A stretch of 64,000 nucleotides of DNA from Curvibacter microcysteis (GTDB lineage: Bacteria; Pseudomonadota; Gammaproteobacteria; Burkholderiales; Burkholderiaceae_C): positions 1-64,000 of the forward strand of contig NZ_JAQSIO010000008.1 in NCBI RefSeq assembly GCF_028649455.1, read 5' to 3'. Positions 9,753-21,973 of this stretch are shown in pieces. Numbering within the stretch: position 1 is the first letter of the stretch; every line of letters starts with the position of its first letter. A program made the translations under genes and the position numbers. The notes beneath the pieces are model-generated. The model searched no databases. It saw only the letters and a list, made by a program, of their open reading frames with translations, and had not been told where the DNA came from.

Positions 9753-10562
9753 TCACAGGGTGCGGTGCGCCACCGGGGTTTCGGGCACCGGGTAGCCGGC
9801 CGCTCCGAAGGTGCTGACCACGGCCTTGTGGGTGTCGAAGTAGACCTGCCAGTAGTGGTCGGTGTGGGTGTAGGGGCGCACGCACAGCAGCGGGCCTTCG
9901 GGCGTGAATTGCAGAATTTCCACGTCGGGCGCGGGCTGGGCTGCGACATGGGGCAGGGCGCTCACCGCGGCCTTGAGGCGGGCCATGGCGTCCTGCACGT
10001 CCACCCCGTTGGCCACCTTGGCCACGCAGTCCACGCGGCGCACGGCCAGGGTGCTGTAGTTCTGGATGGTGTCCGAGAACACCTTGTTGTTGCCCACGAT
10101 GGTGATCACGTTGTCGGGCGTGATGATGGTGGTGCCGAACAGGCCCAGTTCCTTGACCGTGCCGGTGACGCCGCCTGCGCTGACAAAGTCACCCACCTTG
10201 TAGGGCCGCAGCACCTGCAGGAAGACCCCGGCTGCAAAGTGGGTCAGCAAGCCGCCCCAGGCGGTGCCGATGGCCAGGCCCGCTCCCGCCAGCAAGGCGG
10301 CAAACGAGGTGGTGCTGACGCCAAAGATGTCCAGGATGGCCAGCACCAGGACGATGTTCAGCAAGACGCTGAGAATGGACCTCAGGTACTCGGCCAGGGT
10401 GGCGTCGACCCGGCTGCCGCGCGCCAGGACCTTGCCCAGCAGTTGCAGCGTGAGGCTGATCAGCCAGCGCCCAATCACCCAGGCGGCGATGGCGCCCAGG
10501 ACCTTGAGGCCGAAATCGGCCCCTTGTGTGCTCAGAAAATGCCAGATGACTTCGGTGTTCAT
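9753..10562 (-). CDS. small-conductance mechanosensitive channel, MscS family
   Basis: A 269-residue inner-membrane channel that would release solutes on osmotic downshift. Three hydrophobic segments come first (about residues 15-40, 58-85 and 90-115). The pore-lining region and the start of the beta domain follow, with AWGGLLTHFAAGVFLQ, RPYKVGDFV, and ITPDNVITIVGNNKVFSDTIQNYS, the typical MscS signature. The length is close to that of E. coli MscS (286). It is transcribed alone and converges on the ALDH gene. Confidence 0.92.
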   Translation of the reverse strand: MNTEVIWHFLSTQGADFGLKVLGAIAAWVIGRWLISLTLQLLGKVLARGSRVDATLAEYLRSILSVLLNIVLVLAILDIFGVSTTSFAALLAGAGLAIGTAWGGLLTHFAAGVFLQVLRPYKVGDFVSAGGVTGTVKELGLFGTTIITPDNVITIVGNNKVFSDTIQNYSTLAVRRVDCVAKVANGVDVQDAMARLKAAVSALPHVAAQPAPDVEILQFTPEGPLLCVRPYTHTDHYWQVYFDTHKAVVSTFGAAGYPVPETPVAHRTL

Positions 10563-10665
10563 GGGGTTCCTCCGAACCGGAGCTTACTTCTGCTCACAGA
10601 TTGAGGCGAGGGTGGAACCGTGCGAAAAGTCTCCATCAAGGGCGCTGTTGGCGGCTGATGGGGAC

Positions 10666-10689
10666 ATTTGTCGTTTCAGCGTGACAAAT
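10666..10689. promoter_or_regulatory. 24-bp inverted repeat upstream of mscS
   Basis: The 222-base gap between mscS and tgt has no gene. It contains ATTTGTC (10666-10672) and GACAAAT (10683-10689), a perfect 7-bp inverted repeat with a 10-base spacer. It lies about 100 bases upstream of the mscS start and could be an operator. Confidence 0.35.
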
Positions 10690-10784
10690 TGCACTGTTGA
10701 GCCCCAGCCTGGCCACGCCGTCGCGCGAGAGGATCTGGCCTGGGCGAGCGGCCGGGCGGCGCTGGCCCGGCAGGTGCCCAGGGC

Positions 10785-11966
<1,182 letters not shown>

Positions 11967-12055
11967 TTAGGAGGGGGGTGTCCGGGGCACCAGGCCCCGG
12001 TGGCCAGCGTGGGCGCCGGCCTGGAATGCGTTGTGAGGGAGCGGCGCCGTGGGCT

Positions 12056-13108
12056 TCAAGCTGGGCGCTGGCGCTCCAGCAGCATGGCGTCGCCATAGCT
12101 GAAGAAGCGGTAGCCCTGGGCGATGGCGTGGCGGTACAGGCCCATGATGCGTTCGTATCCGGCCAAGGCGCTGACCAGCATCATCAGGGTGCTTTTGGGC
12201 AGGTGGAAGTTGGTGATCAGCACATCGACCACCTGGAAGTCAAAGCCCGGGGTGATGAAGATCTGCGTGTCGCCCGTGGTCTGGCCCGACTGGGCCCAGG
12301 ACTCCAGGGTGCGCACGGTGGTGGTGCCCACGGCCACCACGCGGCCGCCGCGCTGGCGGCAGCGCTCCAGTGCGGCCAGGGTGGCGACTGGCACCTGGTA
12401 CCACTCGCGGTGCATTTTGTGCTCGGCCAGGTTGTCTGTTTTGACGGGCTGGAAGGTGCCCGCGCCCACATGCAGGGTGACGCTGGCGCGCTCGATGCCT
12501 TGGGCGCTCAATTGGTCCAGCAAGGCCTGGTCAAAGTGCAGCGCGGCGGTGGGCGCGGCCACGGCGCCGGGGTGGCGCGCGAACACGGTCTGGTAGCGCT
12601 GCTCGTCCTCGGCGGAGTCACTGTGTTCGATGTAGGGCGGCAGCGGCACATGGCCATGGGCGGCCATCAGCGCGTGCGGTTCGCCACTGAAGCGGAAGCG
12701 GAACAGCGCGCCGTCCTCGTCGGGCCAGCGGCCCAGCAAGGTGGCGCTGAAGCCGCCCACCATGTGCAGGGTGCTGCCCACGGGCGGCTTTTTGCTGACC
12801 TTCATGTGGGCCACCACCTCGTGGTCCTGCAGCACGCGCTCAACCAGCAGCTCGACTTTGCCGCCGGTGGCTTTCTCGCCAAACAGGCGGGCCTTGATCA
12901 CTTGCGTGTCATTGAAGACCAGCAGGTCCCCGGCGCGCAGCAGGCTGGGCAGTTCACGGAAGATGCGGTCCGTTGGGGTGTCGTTGCGGCCGTCCAGCAG
13001 GCGCGAGGCGCTGCGTTCGGCGGCGGGGTGTTGGGCGATCAGTTCAGGCGGCAGCTCGAAGTCGAAATCGGCCAGCGTGAACGGACGGGAAGCGGGGTGA
13101 AGCGTCAT
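12056..13108 (-). CDS. queA: S-adenosylmethionine:tRNA ribosyltransferase-isomerase
   Basis: A 350-residue enzyme that moves the ribosyl part of AdoMet onto preQ1-tRNA to form epoxyqueuosine. Conserved blocks include [16 protein letters not shown] near residue 22, [24 protein letters not shown] and the C-terminal [17 protein letters not shown]. The frame remains open far upstream, opposite recG, but ATG 13108 gives the normal N-terminus and length. It is divergent from recG and upstream of tgt. Confidence 0.97.
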   Translation of the reverse strand: MTLHPASRPFTLADFDFELPPELIAQHPAAERSASRLLDGRNDTPTDRIFRELPSLLRAGDLLVFNDTQVIKARLFGEKATGGKVELLVERVLQDHEVVAHMKVSKKPPVGSTLHMVGGFSATLLGRWPDEDGALFRFRFSGEPHALMAAHGHVPLPPYIEHSDSAEDEQRYQTVFARHPGAVAAPTAALHFDQALLDQLSAQGIERASVTLHVGAGTFQPVKTDNLAEHKMHREWYQVPVATLAALERCRQRGGRVVAVGTTTVRTLESWAQSGQTTGDTQIFITPGFDFQVVDVLITNFHLPKSTLMMLVSALAGYERIMGLYRHAIAQGYRFFSYGDAMLLERQRPA

Positions 13109-13117
13109 GGTGCTTGA

Positions 13118-13132
13118 GGGCCTGACAGGCCC
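13118..13132. promoter_or_regulatory. 15-bp palindrome between queA and recG
   Basis: GGGCCTG and CAGGCCC flank a single A, ten bases upstream of the queA start. This is a perfect odd palindrome in the short divergent gap (13109-13207). It could be an operator or a chance GC-rich palindrome. Confidence 0.25.
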
Positions 13133-13207
13133 GTGCCAAGTGGGAAAAGGCCGGGATTTTCTCATGCCAAGGCCCCCAGGCTTGAATCCCTGGGTAAAAA
13201 TACAGGT

Positions 13208-15340
13208 ATGGCCTCCTCGCCCACTGCCCCAGCCAAAGCCCCCGCCAAGACCGCGGCGGCTGGCGCTGGGCGTGAGCTGTCGCCGCCCCAAAAGGCCTTG
13301 ATCAAGATGGGCCTGACGCGCGACATCGACCTGGCCCTGCACCTGCCGCTGCGCTACGAGGACGAAACCCGCATCACCTTGCTGCGCAATGCCCGCGACG
13401 GCGACACGGTACAGATCGAGGCCACGGTGGTGAAGAGCGAGATCTCCATGCGTCCGCGCCGCCAGCTGGTGGTGACGGTGGAGGACGAGAGCGGCAGCTG
13501 CGAGCTGCGCTTTTTCAGCTTCTACCCCTCGCACCAAAAGACCCTGGCGGTGGGCGCTTTGCTGCGCGTGCGCGGCGAGATCAAAGGTGGTTTTTGGGGG
13601 CGGCAAATGCTGCACCCGGCGTTCCGCCTGGCCGGGGGCGAGCTGCCCACCGCGCTGACGCCGATCTACCCCACGGTGGCCCAACTGCCCCAGCCCTACC
13701 TGCGCCGCGCCGTGCAGTCGGGCCTGATGCGCGCGGACCTGAGCGAGACCATCCCCGCCCCGGTGCTGCAGGGCATCGACTACCTGCGCCTGTCCGACCT
13801 GCGCTCGGCGCTGGTCTTTTTGCACCACCCGACGCCCGATGTGTCGCTGGCCGCATTGGAAGACCACAGCCACCCGGCCTGGCAGCGCCTGAAGGCCGAA
13901 GAGCTGCTGGCCCAGCAGCTGTCGCAACTCGAGTCCAAGCGCGAGCGCGCCCGCCTGCGCGCGCCGGCGCTCAAGCCGCTGCACCAGCGGGGCGTGCTGT
14001 CGCTGCACGAACAATTGCTGGCGGTGCTGCCCTTTGCCCTGACCGCCGCCCAGCGCCGGGTGTGCGAAGAGATCGCCGGTGATTTGGCGCGCGGGGTGCC
14101 CATGCACCGCCTGCTGCAAGGCGACGTGGGCTCGGGCAAGACGGTGGTGGCGGCGCTGGCCGCGGCCATCTGCATCGACTCGGGCTGGCAGTGCGCGTTG
14201 ATGGCGCCGACCGAAATCCTGGCCGAGCAGCACTTTGGCAAGCTCATCGGCTGGCTGGAGCCCCTGCTCGCGCCCCTGGGCAAGAAAGTGGCCTGGCTGG
14301 CGGGCGCGCAGAAAAAGAAGGAGCGCACGGCCGCCCTGGCCCTGGTGGAGAGCGGCGAGGCCGCGCTGGTGGTGGGCACCCACGCGGTGATCCAGGAACA
14401 GGTCAAGTTCAAGAACCTGGCCCTGGCCTTGATCGACGAGCAGCACCGTTTTGGCGTGGCCCAGCGCCTGGCCTTGCGCAGCAAGCTCGACGATGGCACG
14501 GGGCGCGAGCCGCACCTGCTGATGATGAGCGCCACCCCCATCCCGCGCACCCTGGCCATGAGCTATTACGCCGACCTCGACGTCTCCACGATCGACGAGT
14601 TGCCGCCTGGGCGCACCCCCATCGTCACCAAGCTGGTGTCGGACAGCCGCCGCGACGAGGTGGTGGCGCGCATCGCCGACCAGATCGCCCAGGGCCGCCA
14701 GGTGTACTGGGTCTGCCCGCTGATCGAGGAGAGCGAGGCGCTGGACCTGAGCAACGCCACCGCCACCCACGCCGACCTCAGCGACGCCCTGCCCGGCGTC
14801 ATGGTGGGTCTGCTGCATTCACGCATGCCCACGGCCGAGAAGAAAGCGGTGATGGACTTGTTCACGCGTGGCGAGATGGGCGTGCTGGTCAGCACCACGG
14901 TGATCGAGGTGGGCGTGGACGTGCCCAATGCCTCGTTGATGGTGATCGAACACGCCGAGCGCTTTGGCCTGAGCCAGCTGCACCAGTTGCGCGGCCGGGT
15001 CGGGCGGGGGGCTGCGGCCTCGGCCTGCGTGCTGCTTTACGCCACCAACGAAAGCGGCCGCTTGGGCGAGACGGCGCGCGAGCGGCTGCGCGCCATGGCC
15101 GAGACCGCCGATGGGTTCGAGATCGCGCGCCGCGACCTCGAGATCCGGGGGCCGGGCGAGTTTTTGGGGGCTCGCCAGTCGGGCGCGCCACTGCTGCGTT
15201 TTGCCGACCTGGCCACCGACACCGTGCTGCTGGACTGGGCCCGCGAGGCCGCACCCGTGATGCTGGACCAGCACCCGGTGCAAGCCCGTTTGCACGTCGG
15301 GCGCTGGTTGGGAGGAAAATCCGAATTCCTCAAAGCCTGA
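13208..15340 (+). CDS. recG: ATP-dependent DNA helicase RecG
   Basis: A 710-residue branch-migrating helicase that remodels stalled forks and Holliday junctions. An N-terminal OB-fold wedge domain (about residues 60-170) precedes helicase motifs: Walker A in [14 protein letters not shown] in [25 protein letters not shown], and the late motifs [14 protein letters not shown] and [13 protein letters not shown] 13208 is chosen over an upstream in-frame start (13133) that lies in the queA promoter area. Its ribosome site is poor (AGG only one base away), so the start is the least certain part. oxyR follows 45 bases later. Confidence 0.95.
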   Translation: MASSPTAPAKAPAKTAAAGAGRELSPPQKALIKMGLTRDIDLALHLPLRYEDETRITLLRNARDGDTVQIEATVVKSEISMRPRRQLVVTVEDESGSCELRFFSFYPSHQKTLAVGALLRVRGEIKGGFWGRQMLHPAFRLAGGELPTALTPIYPTVAQLPQPYLRRAVQSGLMRADLSETIPAPVLQGIDYLRLSDLRSALVFLHHPTPDVSLAALEDHSHPAWQRLKAEELLAQQLSQLESKRERARLRAPALKPLHQRGVLSLHEQLLAVLPFALTAAQRRVCEEIAGDLARGVPMHRLLQGDVGSGKTVVAALAAAICIDSGWQCALMAPTEILAEQHFGKLIGWLEPLLAPLGKKVAWLAGAQKKKERTAALALVESGEAALVVGTHAVIQEQVKFKNLALALIDEQHRFGVAQRLALRSKLDDGTGREPHLLMMSATPIPRTLAMSYYADLDVSTIDELPPGRTPIVTKLVSDSRRDEVVARIADQIAQGRQVYWVCPLIEESEALDLSNATATHADLSDALPGVMVGLLHSRMPTAEKKAVMDLFTRGEMGVLVSTTVIEVGVDVPNASLMVIEHAERFGLSQLHQLRGRVGRGAAASACVLLYATNESGRLGETARERLRAMAETADGFEIARRDLEIRGPGEFLGARQSGAPLLRFADLATDTVLLDWAREAAPVMLDQHPVQARLHVGRWLGGKSEFLKA

Positions 15341-15385
15341 GCCTGGCGCCGACCTCCACCGGTGCGCGGGCCTGAATGCCACCCC

Positions 15386-16342
15386 ATGACCCTGACCGAA
15401 CTCAAATACATCGTTGCCGTGGCCCGCGAAAAGCACTTTGGCAAGGCCGCTGAGGCCTGCTTTGTGTCCCAGCCCACGCTGTCGGTGGCCATCCGCAAGC
15501 TCGAAGACGAGCTGGAAGTGAAGCTGTTCGAGCGCAGCGCCAACGAAGTCAGCGTCACCCCGCTGGGCGAGGAAATCGTGCGCCAAGCGCAAAGCGTGTT
15601 GGAGCAGGCCGCCGCCATCAAGGAGATCGCCAAGCGCGGCAAAGACCCCTTGGCCGGCGCCCTGAAGCTCGGCGTGATCTACACCATCGGCCCCTACCTG
15701 CTGCCCGACCTGGTGCGCCAGGCGATTGCGCGCACGCCGCAAATGCCCCTGATGCTGCAGGAGAACTTCACCGTCAAGCTGATGGAGATGCTGCGTACCG
15801 GTGAGATCGACTGCGCCATCATGGCCGAGCCTTTTCCCGACACCGGCCTGGCGCTGGCGCCGCTGTACGACGAGCCCTTCATGGCCGCAGTGCCCAGCAC
15901 CCACCCGCTGGCCAGCCGTAAGCACATCACTGCCGAGGAGATGAAGAGCGAAACCATGCTGCTGCTGGGCAATGGCCACTGCTTTCGCGACCATGTGCTC
16001 GAGGTCTGCCCCGAGTTCGCGCGCTTCTCCAGCAACGCTGAAGGCATTCGCAAGAGCTTCGAGGGCTCCTCGCTGGAGACCATCAAGCACATGGTGGCTG
16101 CCGGCATGGGCGTGACACTGGTGCCGCGCCTGAGCGTGCCCAAGGAGGCGCTGGCGCCGCGCGCGCGCCGGCGCAAGGCCGACAGCGAAGCCCATGTGGT
16201 CTACCTGCCGTTTGAGGGCGACGTGCCCTACCGCCGCGTGTCCCTGGCCTGGCGGCGCAGCTTCACCCGCTACGAGGCCATTGCGGCCTTGCGCAACGCC
16301 ATCTACGCCTGCGAACTGCCGGGCGTGAAGCGCCTGTCCTGA
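15386..16342 (+). CDS. oxyR: hydrogen-peroxide sensor OxyR (LysR family)
   Basis: A 318-residue LysR regulator with an N-terminal helix-turn-helix (VSQPTLSVAIRKLEDELEV region) and an effector domain. The two redox cysteines fall at residues 199 and 208, in GHCFRDHVLEVC. These are the exact positions known for E. coli OxyR, where they form the peroxide-induced disulfide, so the assignment is firm. The start MTLTELKYIVA matches the family. It follows recG and precedes dps, a classic OxyR target. Confidence 0.97.
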   Translation: MTLTELKYIVAVAREKHFGKAAEACFVSQPTLSVAIRKLEDELEVKLFERSANEVSVTPLGEEIVRQAQSVLEQAAAIKEIAKRGKDPLAGALKLGVIYTIGPYLLPDLVRQAIARTPQMPLMLQENFTVKLMEMLRTGEIDCAIMAEPFPDTGLALAPLYDEPFMAAVPSTHPLASRKHITAEEMKSETMLLLGNGHCFRDHVLEVCPEFARFSSNAEGIRKSFEGSSLETIKHMVAAGMGVTLVPRLSVPKEALAPRARRRKADSEAHVVYLPFEGDVPYRRVSLAWRRSFTRYEAIAALRNAIYACELPGVKRLS

Positions 16343-16482
16343 GCCCCAAGTGCGCCACTGTGGATTGGCCCGCCCGTGCGACAGCGCCCGGCGCTTGGCG
16401 TTACAGTGTTTGGTAGGCCTTCGCCCTGCCAAGCGCGGCATGGCGTCGGCCTTTTGTTGACCTGTTTTCTGGAGTTTCTCGC

Positions 16483-16995
16483 ATGGCCAAATCCCCCCGC
16501 AGCAGCAGCGCCAAGTCGGCGCCTGTCATCAATATCGGCATCAGCGACAAAGACCGCGCTGCCATCGCCAAGGGTTTGTCGCGCCTGCTGGCCGACACCT
16601 ACACCCTGTACCTGACCACGCACAACTTCCACTGGAACGTGACGGGTCCGATGTTCAACACCCTGCACACCATGTTCATGACCCAGTACACCGAGCTGTG
16701 GACGGCGGTGGACCCGATCGCTGAGCGCATCCGCTCGCTGGGCCATCCCGCGCCGGGTTCGTACGCGGACTTTGGTCGTCTGGCCAGCGTGCCGGACGCG
16801 CCCGGCACGCCACCCAAGGCGCTGGAAATGGTGCGCATCCTCGTCACCGGCCACGAGGCGGTGGCCCGCACGGCCCGTGAACTGTTCCCCTTGGCCGACA
16901 AAGCCAGTGACGAGCCCACGGCCGACCTGCTGACCCAGCGCCTGACGGTGCACGAGCAAACCGCCTGGATGCTGCGTTCCCTGTTGGAAGAGTGA
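16483..16995 (+). CDS. dps: Dps ferritin-like DNA-protection protein
   Basis: A 170-residue Dps/ferritin-like protein, expected to form a dodecamer that oxidises and stores iron and shields DNA from peroxide. The ferroxidase motif region [18 protein letters not shown] (from about residue 45) and the acidic partner segment [15 protein letters not shown] are present. The Ser/Lys-rich N-terminus ([12 protein letters not shown]) could bind DNA. It lies 140 bases after oxyR, and oxidative control by that gene product is likely. No clear OxyR site was recognised in the gap. Confidence 0.95.
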   Translation: MAKSPRSSSAKSAPVINIGISDKDRAAIAKGLSRLLADTYTLYLTTHNFHWNVTGPMFNTLHTMFMTQYTELWTAVDPIAERIRSLGHPAPGSYADFGRLASVPDAPGTPPKALEMVRILVTGHEAVARTARELFPLADKASDEPTADLLTQRLTVHEQTAWMLRSLLEE

Positions 16996-17077
16996 GGCTG
17001 AGCGCACGGTCGGGTTCGGGCTTGCTGCGAAAATCAAGGTCTTTCTGCTTTGGCGGTGGCCCCCGCCGCACCGTGCG

Positions 17078-17959
17078 ATGACTGCTTCTACTGCCCCCCG
17101 GCCCCGTGGCCGGCTTTCGCTGTACTTGGACCTGATCCGCTGGGACCGGCCTGCTGGCTGGTTGCTGTTGCTGTGGCCCACGCTGAGTGCGCTGTGGGTG
17201 GCGGCGGGCGGGTTCCCGGGTTGGCACCTGCTGCTGGTGTTCACCCTGGGGACCATCTTGATGCGCAGCGCGGGCTGCTGCATCAACGACGTGGCCGACC
17301 GCGACTTTGATCGCCACGTCAAACGCACGGCGCAGCGCCCCGTGACCAGCGGCGCGGTGTCGGTGCGCGAGGCCCTGCTGCTGGCCGCGGGCCTGGCCCT
17401 GCTGTCCTTGGTGCTGGTGCTGAGCACCAACACCGTGACGGTGTTCTGGTCCCTGGGTGCGCTGGCGGTGACCCTGCTCTACCCCTATGCCAAACGCTGG
17501 GTGTCCATGCCCCAGGCGGTGCTGGGCGTGGCCTTCAGCTTTGGCATTCCGATGGCTTTCACCGCCTTGGCTGTGCCGCTGAGCCCGCTGGTGGCCTGGC
17601 TGGTGCTGAGCAATTTGCTGTGGGTGCTGGCTTACGACACCGAGTACGCCATGGTGGACCGGGACGACGACCTGAAGATCGGCATGAAGACTTCCGCCAT
17701 CACCCTGGGCCGCTGGGATGTCATGGCCGTGACGGCTTTCTACCTGGGCAGCCTGTTGATCTGGGTGGCGGTCTTGTGGGATCGGTGGCCCGCCTGGAGC
17801 CTGGTGCTGGGCTCGCTGGGGGCGCTGGGCCAGGTGGGCTGGCACGTCAGCCTGATTCGCCGGCGCGAGCGCGCGGGTTGTTTTCAGGCGTTTCGAGCCA
17901 ACCACTGGCTGGGCGCCACGCTGTTCGCGGCGCTGGTCTTGGGCTCGCTGCTGGGCTGA
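17078..17959 (+). CDS. ubiA: 4-hydroxybenzoate octaprenyltransferase
   Basis: A 293-residue integral membrane prenyltransferase that attaches the polyprenyl tail to 4-hydroxybenzoate in ubiquinone synthesis. Both Asp-rich motifs are present: NDVADRDFD (about residues 69-77) and [12 protein letters not shown] in the second loop. Around eight hydrophobic segments are visible. It begins 82 bases after dps on the same strand. Confidence 0.96.
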   Translation: MTASTAPRPRGRLSLYLDLIRWDRPAGWLLLLWPTLSALWVAAGGFPGWHLLLVFTLGTILMRSAGCCINDVADRDFDRHVKRTAQRPVTSGAVSVREALLLAAGLALLSLVLVLSTNTVTVFWSLGALAVTLLYPYAKRWVSMPQAVLGVAFSFGIPMAFTALAVPLSPLVAWLVLSNLLWVLAYDTEYAMVDRDDDLKIGMKTSAITLGRWDVMAVTAFYLGSLLIWVAVLWDRWPAWSLVLGSLGALGQVGWHVSLIRRRERAGCFQAFRANHWLGATLFAALVLGSLLG

Positions 17960-18004
17960 TCGACCCGCCGGACCACCTGTGGGCAGCCCGACTCAGGGCG
18001 GGGC

Positions 18005-18259
18005 TCAGTAAGCGTGGTGAATCTTCGTCTTGGCCTTGGGCAGGTTGTTCTTGCCGGCCTTGGCGGCCTTGGCGGCCTTGGCGTGCTTGCTGCTCTTGGC
18101 TTTTTTGGCGTGCTTGCCAGCCTTCTTGCCGGCTTTGGCATGGGCCTTGGCATGCGGCTTGGCGCTGCTGCTGGTCTTGGCCGCAGCGGGGGTGCTGGTC
18201 ACTGCCAGGGGCAGGACCACCAGGGCAGCCGACAGGATGGCGGTCATCAGTTTTTTCAT
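18005..18259 (-). CDS. small secreted Lys/Ala/His-rich protein
   Basis: An 84-residue protein with a clear signal peptide (MKKLMTAILSAALVV through STPAAA) and a mature part built almost wholly of Lys, Ala, His and Ser in repeats such as KAHAKAGKKAGKHAKKAK and AKAAKAAKAG. GAGAAACACC precedes the ATG. No family is recognised. The repeats look like the tails of histone H1-type proteins, but the leader implies export. It is the last gene of the minus-strand run below glpR, 114 bases after proC. A metal- or polyanion-binding role is possible and unproven. Confidence 0.7.
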   Translation of the reverse strand: MKKLMTAILSAALVVLPLAVTSTPAAAKTSSSAKPHAKAHAKAGKKAGKHAKKAKSSKHAKAAKAAKAGKNNLPKAKTKIHHAY

Positions 18260-18372
18260 GGTGTTTCTCGTTCTGCGAAAAAGGTGGTTGATGGACGAGG
18301 CCCCTCTTGGCCCCGTGGGTTTGTCTCTTGTCGGGCGCTATTCTGACCGAATTTGGGGCGCGCTTGCGCCCC

Positions 18373-19188
18373 TCAAACGGTACCGAATTCGTTACCCAAC
18401 TCCACAGCACGCGCGCGCGCCTTCTCCATCGCAAGCATGAAGTGTTCCTTGATGCGGCTTTCTTCCATCGAGCTCAGGGCTGCGTAGGTGGTGCCCCCCT
18501 TGGAGGTGACGCGCTGGCGCAGCACCTCGGGGCCTTCGGTCGACGCCTGGGCCAGATCGGCTGCCCCCACAAAGGTGCCAATGGCGAGTTGGAGCGATTG
18601 CTCCGGGCTCAGGCCCATCTGGGCGCCTGCGGCGGCCATGGCCTCGATGAAATAGAACACATAGGCCGGGCCAGAGCCCGACAGCGCGGTCACGGCGTCG
18701 AGTTGGGTTTCTTGCGCCACCCACAGCAGGTCGCCGGTGGTTCGGACCACCTGTTCGACCTGCTGGCGGTCGGCGTCGGTGACGGCCGCGCGGGCAAACA
18801 GGCCCGTCATGCCCTTGCCCACCAGGGCCGGGGTGTTGGGCATGCAGCGCACCACGCGCTCGGTGCCCAGCCAGGCGGCGATGCTGTCGCTGCGGATGCC
18901 GGCGGCCACGCTGAGGTGCAGCGCGCCCGTGGCATGCGCTTGCACGGCGGCCGCCGCGTCGCGGAAGGTCTGTGGCTTGACGGCCCAGACCACCAGGCCG
19001 GCTTGGGCCAGGCGGGCATCGGCGACTTCTTGCGCGTGCACGCCCAAGTCACGCGCCAGGCGCTCGCGGGCCTCGGCAAAGGGCTCCACCACCAGGATGT
19101 CGGCCGCCTTCAGGCCTTGCTTGAGCAGGCCTCCGATGATGGCGCTGGCCATGTTGCCGCCGCCGATGAATGCGATTTTCGAGGTCAT
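18373..19188 (-). CDS. proC: pyrroline-5-carboxylate reductase
   Basis: A 271-residue NAD(P)H-dependent enzyme for the last step of proline synthesis. The N-terminal Rossmann motif is IAFIGGGNMASAIIGGLL, and the substrate/dimer region contains ALSGSGPAYVFYFIEAMA. Its ATG overlaps the stop of the upstream phytase-like gene (ATGA at 19185-19188), so the two are translated together although their functions look unrelated. Confidence 0.96.
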   Translation of the reverse strand: MTSKIAFIGGGNMASAIIGGLLKQGLKAADILVVEPFAEARERLARDLGVHAQEVADARLAQAGLVVWAVKPQTFRDAAAAVQAHATGALHLSVAAGIRSDSIAAWLGTERVVRCMPNTPALVGKGMTGLFARAAVTDADRQQVEQVVRTTGDLLWVAQETQLDAVTALSGSGPAYVFYFIEAMAAAGAQMGLSPEQSLQLAIGTFVGAADLAQASTEGPEVLRQRVTSKGGTTYAALSSMEESRIKEHFMLAMEKARARAVELGNEFGTV

Positions 19189-20399
19189 GTCAGAGAGGGA
19201 TCCAAATATTCAAAGGCCAGAAACTGGGTGATTTGCAGGGGGTTGAAATTGTCATCGCTGACGAACACCAGGGTGCGGTGGCCGTTGGGCAGGGTGGGGC
19301 CCCAGCACATGCCTTCCGTGTTGTCCAAGCGCGAGATGCCGAGCTGGCTGAAGTCGGCCACCAGGGTCTTGCGGGCGGGCTCGAAGCGGCCGGCCTGCAA
19401 GGTGGCTTGGTTCAGGGTGTCGCTGGCCTGGCGGGTGTCGATGCGGTACAGCGCCAGGGACAGGCCCACGCCGCTCATGTAGGCGCGCTCCAGCACCAGC
19501 ATCTCGTGCGCGTTGAGCATCAGGATTTCGCTCAGGCCGTTGTCCGCTGGCGCCCCAGGCGGGATGGGTTGGTGGGGCAGGGCGTCGGGCACGTAGGCGA
19601 TTTGCCGGTCGGCCCGGCCGCTGCGCAGGTCAAAGCGGGTCAGGCGCACTGGGCCGCCGACCTGACCCACGCGAGGCTCGGGGCCATCTTGCAGCAAGGG
19701 GCCTTCCATGGCGACCCAGGCGTGGCTTTCGTTGGGCGTCAGGGCCAGGCCTTCAAAGCACTGGTTCTTGCGCGGGCCGCGGGCGGGGTCGCTGCCCACG
19801 CGCAGCATGTCGGGCAGGGTGAAGTCGCGCAGGTGGCGACCGTCCAGGCTGATTTCGCGCAGCGCTGGCGACAGGCCCAGGCGCACATCGCCCTCGCTGG
19901 TCCAGAGCAGGGTGCCGGTCCCGGCGCGGTAGCGGATGGCCTCAGGGTCGGGAATGTCGGGCTGGGGCTGGCCGGGCGCCGCACTGTGCTGACGCCCAGG
20001 GTAGGGCAGGCCGTTGGCCGCCAAGAGGGGCGTGCTGCGCAGCAGTTGGGGGTCGCCCAGGCCCTGAGCGGAGACGTCCAGGTTCAGGGTGTAGAAGCGC
20101 GCCGCCTGGCGGTCCGATCGGTCGTCGCTGATGGCGATCCACTGGCCCGTGCCGGGGTGGTAGTCCAGGCCCGACAGGCCCCCCACGGTGGTGTCCTGAA
20201 AAGGGTGTCGGTAGGGGATTCGCGACTCACCCAGCAAGCGCAACTGGCGCGGGCTGGGCGTGTGGGGCTGGCGTGGGCCGAGCGGCGCGCAGCCGGGCAG
20301 GGCCGCGCCCAGGGTGGCGACGCCGGCCCATTGCAGCCATTGGCGGCGGCGCAGGGGCTGGGGCGCAGGGGACGGAGAAGAAGCGTTGTCGGTGCTCAC
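19185..20399 (-). CDS. phytase-like esterase-domain lipoprotein
   Basis: A 404-residue protein of the 'esterase-like activity of phytase' family (PF13449), probably a periplasmic or outer-membrane-anchored beta-propeller. The N-terminus has RRRQWLQWAG, a Tat-like leader, ending in the lipobox LPGC. Family segments include GGLSGLDYHPGTGQW and, late, DNTEGMCWGPTLP and LVFVSDDNFNPLQ. GTG 20399 is the best start in reach; the frame above it is the shadow of glpK. The ribosome site is weak. The substrate is unknown. It lies 53 bases after glpK and overlaps proC by four bases. Confidence 0.82.
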   Translation of the reverse strand: MSTDNASSPSPAPQPLRRRQWLQWAGVATLGAALPGCAPLGPRQPHTPSPRQLRLLGESRIPYRHPFQDTTVGGLSGLDYHPGTGQWIAISDDRSDRQAARFYTLNLDVSAQGLGDPQLLRSTPLLAANGLPYPGRQHSAAPGQPQPDIPDPEAIRYRAGTGTLLWTSEGDVRLGLSPALREISLDGRHLRDFTLPDMLRVGSDPARGPRKNQCFEGLALTPNESHAWVAMEGPLLQDGPEPRVGQVGGPVRLTRFDLRSGRADRQIAYVPDALPHQPIPPGAPADNGLSEILMLNAHEMLVLERAYMSGVGLSLALYRIDTRQASDTLNQATLQAGRFEPARKTLVADFSQLGISRLDNTEGMCWGPTLPNGHRTLVFVSDDNFNPLQITQFLAFEYLDPSLT

Positions 20400-20452
20400 G
20401 AGGCCGAAGTCTAGAGCCTTTGAGGCGCTGGCCCGGCCGGTACTGGGCTTTT

Positions 20453-21946
<1,494 letters not shown>

Positions 21947-21973
21947 GGGGAGAAAGTCCGGGGCAAAAGAGGG

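Noticed and set aside
13109-14818. Long N-terminal extension of queA across the recG gene
   Set aside because: The extension is a shadow of recG. queA from ATG 13108 has the normal length and start.
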